From contig NZ_JAIZDA010000004.1 in assembly GCF_020404405.1 (NCBI RefSeq), positions 62,001 to 126,000 of the forward strand: a stretch of 64,000 nucleotides of DNA, given 5' to 3'. Shown in pieces: positions 62,521-64,000 of this stretch. Numbering within the stretch: the first letter of the stretch is position 1; each line of letters begins with the position of its first letter. The DNA is from Novosphingobium sp. FKTRR1. GTDB taxonomy: Bacteria > Pseudomonadota > Alphaproteobacteria > Sphingomonadales > Sphingomonadaceae. The translations under genes and the position numbers were made by a program. The notes below the pieces were generated by a model. That model saw only the letters and a list, made by a program, of their open reading frames with translations, ran no database searches and had not been told where the DNA came from.

Positions 62521-64000
62521 ATGCTGCGCCAGTACGAACTTGTCGAACGTGTGCTCGCCTATGATCCCGATGCGGACGAGGCGATGCTGAACCGTGCCTA
62601 TGTCTATACCGTGCAAAAACACGGCACCCAAAAGCGTGCGAGCGGTGACCCGTATTTCTCGCATCCGGTCGAAGTGGCGGGCCTGATGACCGAGCTGAAG
62701 CTCGATCAGGAAACGATCATCACCGCGCTGTTGCACGATACGGTCGAGGATACTCTGGCCACAGTCGAGGAGATCGAGCGGCTGTTCGGCCCCGACGTCG
62801 CCCGCCTGGTCGACGGCGTGACCAAGCTGTCCAAGATCGAAACGATGAGCGACAACGAGCGCGCGGCCGAAAACCTGCGCAAGTTCCTGTTGGCGATGAG
62901 CGAGGACTTGCGCGTTCTGTTGGTCAAACTGGCCGACCGCTTGCACAACATGCGCACGCTGCACTTCATCAAGAGCGCCGACAAGCGCCGCCGCATCGCG
63001 CGCGAAACGATGGAGATCTATGCTCCGCTGGCCCAACGCGTGGGTATGTACGAATACATGCGCGAAATGCAGTTGCTGGCGTTCGAGCAGCTTGAACCCG
63101 AAGCCTATGCCACGATTACCCAGCGGCTTGCCGCGATCCGCAGCGAAGAGGGCAGCCAGGTCGACGAGATCGCGCTTTCGATCAAGCAGGCGTTGGCCGA
63201 AGCAGGGCTGAAGGTCGAAGTGTCGGGCCGCGAAAAGCACCCTTATTCGATCTGGAAGAAGATGGCCGAGCGCCACGTCAGCTTCGAACAGATCACCGAC
63301 ATCATGGCGTTTCGCGTGCTGATCGATGATGTCGACGATTGCTACAAGGCGCTCGGGGTGCTGCACCGTACCTGGCAGATGATTCCCGGTCGGTTCAAGG
63401 ACTACATCTCCACGCCCAAGATGAACGGCTATCGCTCGGTTCACACCAGCCTGATCTATTCCAACGCCATGCGCGTGGAAGTACAGCTCAAGACGCGCGA
63501 AATGCACCGGCTCAATGAATACGGCCTTGCGGCGCACTGGGCCTATAAGCAGGGTGAGCCCAAACCCGACGAGCAAGTGGGTTGGCTACGCGATCTGGTG
63601 GAAATTCTCGAAACCAGCAGCGATCCTGACGAACTGCTCGAAAATACCAAGATGGCGATCTATCAGGACCGCATCTTTGCCTTCACCCCCAAGGGTGCGC
63701 TGTTCCAGTTGCCCAAGGGTGCCTCGCCGATCGACTTTGCATTTGCCGTCCACACCAATCTGGGCGCGCAGGCAGTGGGCGCCAAGATCAACGGACGCCA
63801 CGTTCCGTTGCGCACGCCCCTGCAGAACGGTGACGTGGTGGAAATCATCAAGAGCCGCAACGCCGAACCCCAGTTGTCGTGGCTGGCGTTCGTCGTGACC
63901 GGCAAGGCGCGGGCCGGCATCCGCCGCTTCGTTCGGCAAAAGGAACGCTCCGAGATCGCCGCCATCGGCCGCAAGATCTATGAGGAGATCGCCGAACGCC
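62521..64000 (+). CDS. rsh: Bifunctional (p)ppGpp synthetase/hydrolase, cut by right edge
   Basis: About 493 codons of a RelA/SpoT homologue are seen. The HD hydrolase domain is intact (ALLHDTVEDT, LVKLADRLHNMRTL). The synthetase domain has DIMAFRVLID and GRFKDYISTPKMNGYRSVHTS; the RFKD motif marks the bifunctional RSH class. TGS follows (IFAFTPKGALFQLPKGASPIDFAFAVHT), and the regulatory C-terminus lies beyond the window. ATG 62521 (MLRQYELVERVLAYDPDADEAM) fits alphaproteobacterial RSH, though ATG 62452 is in frame and would add 23 residues. Confidence 0.95.
   Translation, partial: MLRQYELVERVLAYDPDADEAMLNRAYVYTVQKHGTQKRASGDPYFSHPVEVAGLMTELKLDQETIITALLHDTVEDTLATVEEIERLFGPDVARLVDGVTKLSKIETMSDNERAAENLRKFLLAMSEDLRVLLVKLADRLHNMRTLHFIKSADKRRRIARETMEIYAPLAQRVGMYEYMREMQLLAFEQLEPEAYATITQRLAAIRSEEGSQVDEIALSIKQALAEAGLKVEVSGREKHPYSIWKKMAERHVSFEQITDIMAFRVLIDDVDDCYKALGVLHRTWQMIPGRFKDYISTPKMNGYRSVHTSLIYSNAMRVEVQLKTREMHRLNEYGLAAHWAYKQGEPKPDEQVGWLRDLVEILETSSDPDELLENTKMAIYQDRIFAFTPKGALFQLPKGASPIDFAFAVHTNLGAQAVGAKINGRHVPLRTPLQNGDVVEIIKSRNAEPQLSWLAFVVTGKARAGIRRFVRQKERSEIAAIGRKIYEEIAER

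Noticed and set aside
1..64000. CRISPR arrays, tRNA or rRNA genes, prophage
   Set aside because: No regular direct repeats with spacers, no cloverleaf-like tRNA pattern and no phage-like gene set were seen on reading both strands. A tRNA or covariance scan was not possible here.

Overview
The window is a piece of high-GC alphaproteobacterial core chromosome. The protein sequences point to Sphingomonadales, most like Novosphingobium or a close relative. This rests on gene content and protein style: the F0 operon split from F1, with paired b' and b subunits; an alphaproteobacterial YdbH/YnbE/YdbL set; an FNR-controlled ccoNOQP-GHIS cluster; a single bifunctional Rel/Spo enzyme; and a KDPG aldolase. 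No rRNA, tRNA, CRISPR array, prophage or intact insertion sequence was seen. Genes are packed tightly, with many 1-20 bp stop/start overlaps.

Layout. 1-3183 (minus): pyrF (cut by the left edge), lapA, purB, radC. 3273-7251 (plus): ydbH-ynbE-ydbL envelope operon. 7467-10026 (plus): F0 ATP synthase operon atpI-atpB-atpE-atpF'-atpF, closed by a strong bidirectional terminator. 10104-12892 (minus): GNAT, LacI regulator, glyoxalase II, GFA-like protein. 13012-14718 (minus): rpsA. 15045-17988: GNAT, an Mpl-like Mur ligase and a divergent LD-carboxypeptidase (peptidoglycan recycling). 18018-20251: fabD-fabG and a small secreted protein. 20486-23135: dnaN and a soluble globin-coupled chemotaxis-type sensor. 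23150-28318 (minus): quinone-oxidoreductase-like enzyme, D-aminoacylase-like amidohydrolase, ferredoxin-NADP reductase (FprA type), PHA-depolymerase-like hydrolase. 28476-33259: membrane PAS-GGDEF-EAL-PilZ protein, lepA, a 26-codon membrane peptide. 33368-36695: a small accessory stretch with an acid phosphatase, a 291-bp non-coding element with long terminal inverted repeats, and a TetR / CmcJ-type oxidoreductase pair with a flavin reductase. 36749-49696: an oxygen-response block with an FNR-type regulator, two outer-membrane proteins, ccoNOQP, ccoGHIS, a small secreted CxxCH protein and hemN. 49804-54836: KDPG aldolase, a divergent PEP-carboxylase homologue, soluble transhydrogenase. 54849-62414: K+ channel with RCK domain, secreted amidohydrolase, infC, pdeM, hemF, GNAT, GT87-like membrane protein. 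62521-64000: Rel/Spo enzyme, cut by the right edge.

How the parts fit. The FNR regulator has the Cys residues for an oxygen-labile cluster and an E..SR recognition helix. Two nearly identical FNR boxes are present, one 73 bp upstream of ccoN and one upstream of fnr. The second is followed by a perfect hairpin and U-run before fnr begins, so it may drive a small RNA or an attenuated leader. Respiration under low oxygen (cbb3 oxidase), anaerobic haem synthesis (hemN, next to aerobic hemF further on), a globin sensor and c-di-GMP turnover all occur in the same 40 kb.

Most notable for follow-up: the inverted-repeat element at 34204-34494, whose ends supply the stop codons of both flanking genes; the FNR-box/terminator unit at 36749-36892; a likely AUA start for infC; a PEP-carboxylase homologue with altered catalytic motifs; and a small secreted CxxCH protein in the cbb3 cluster.
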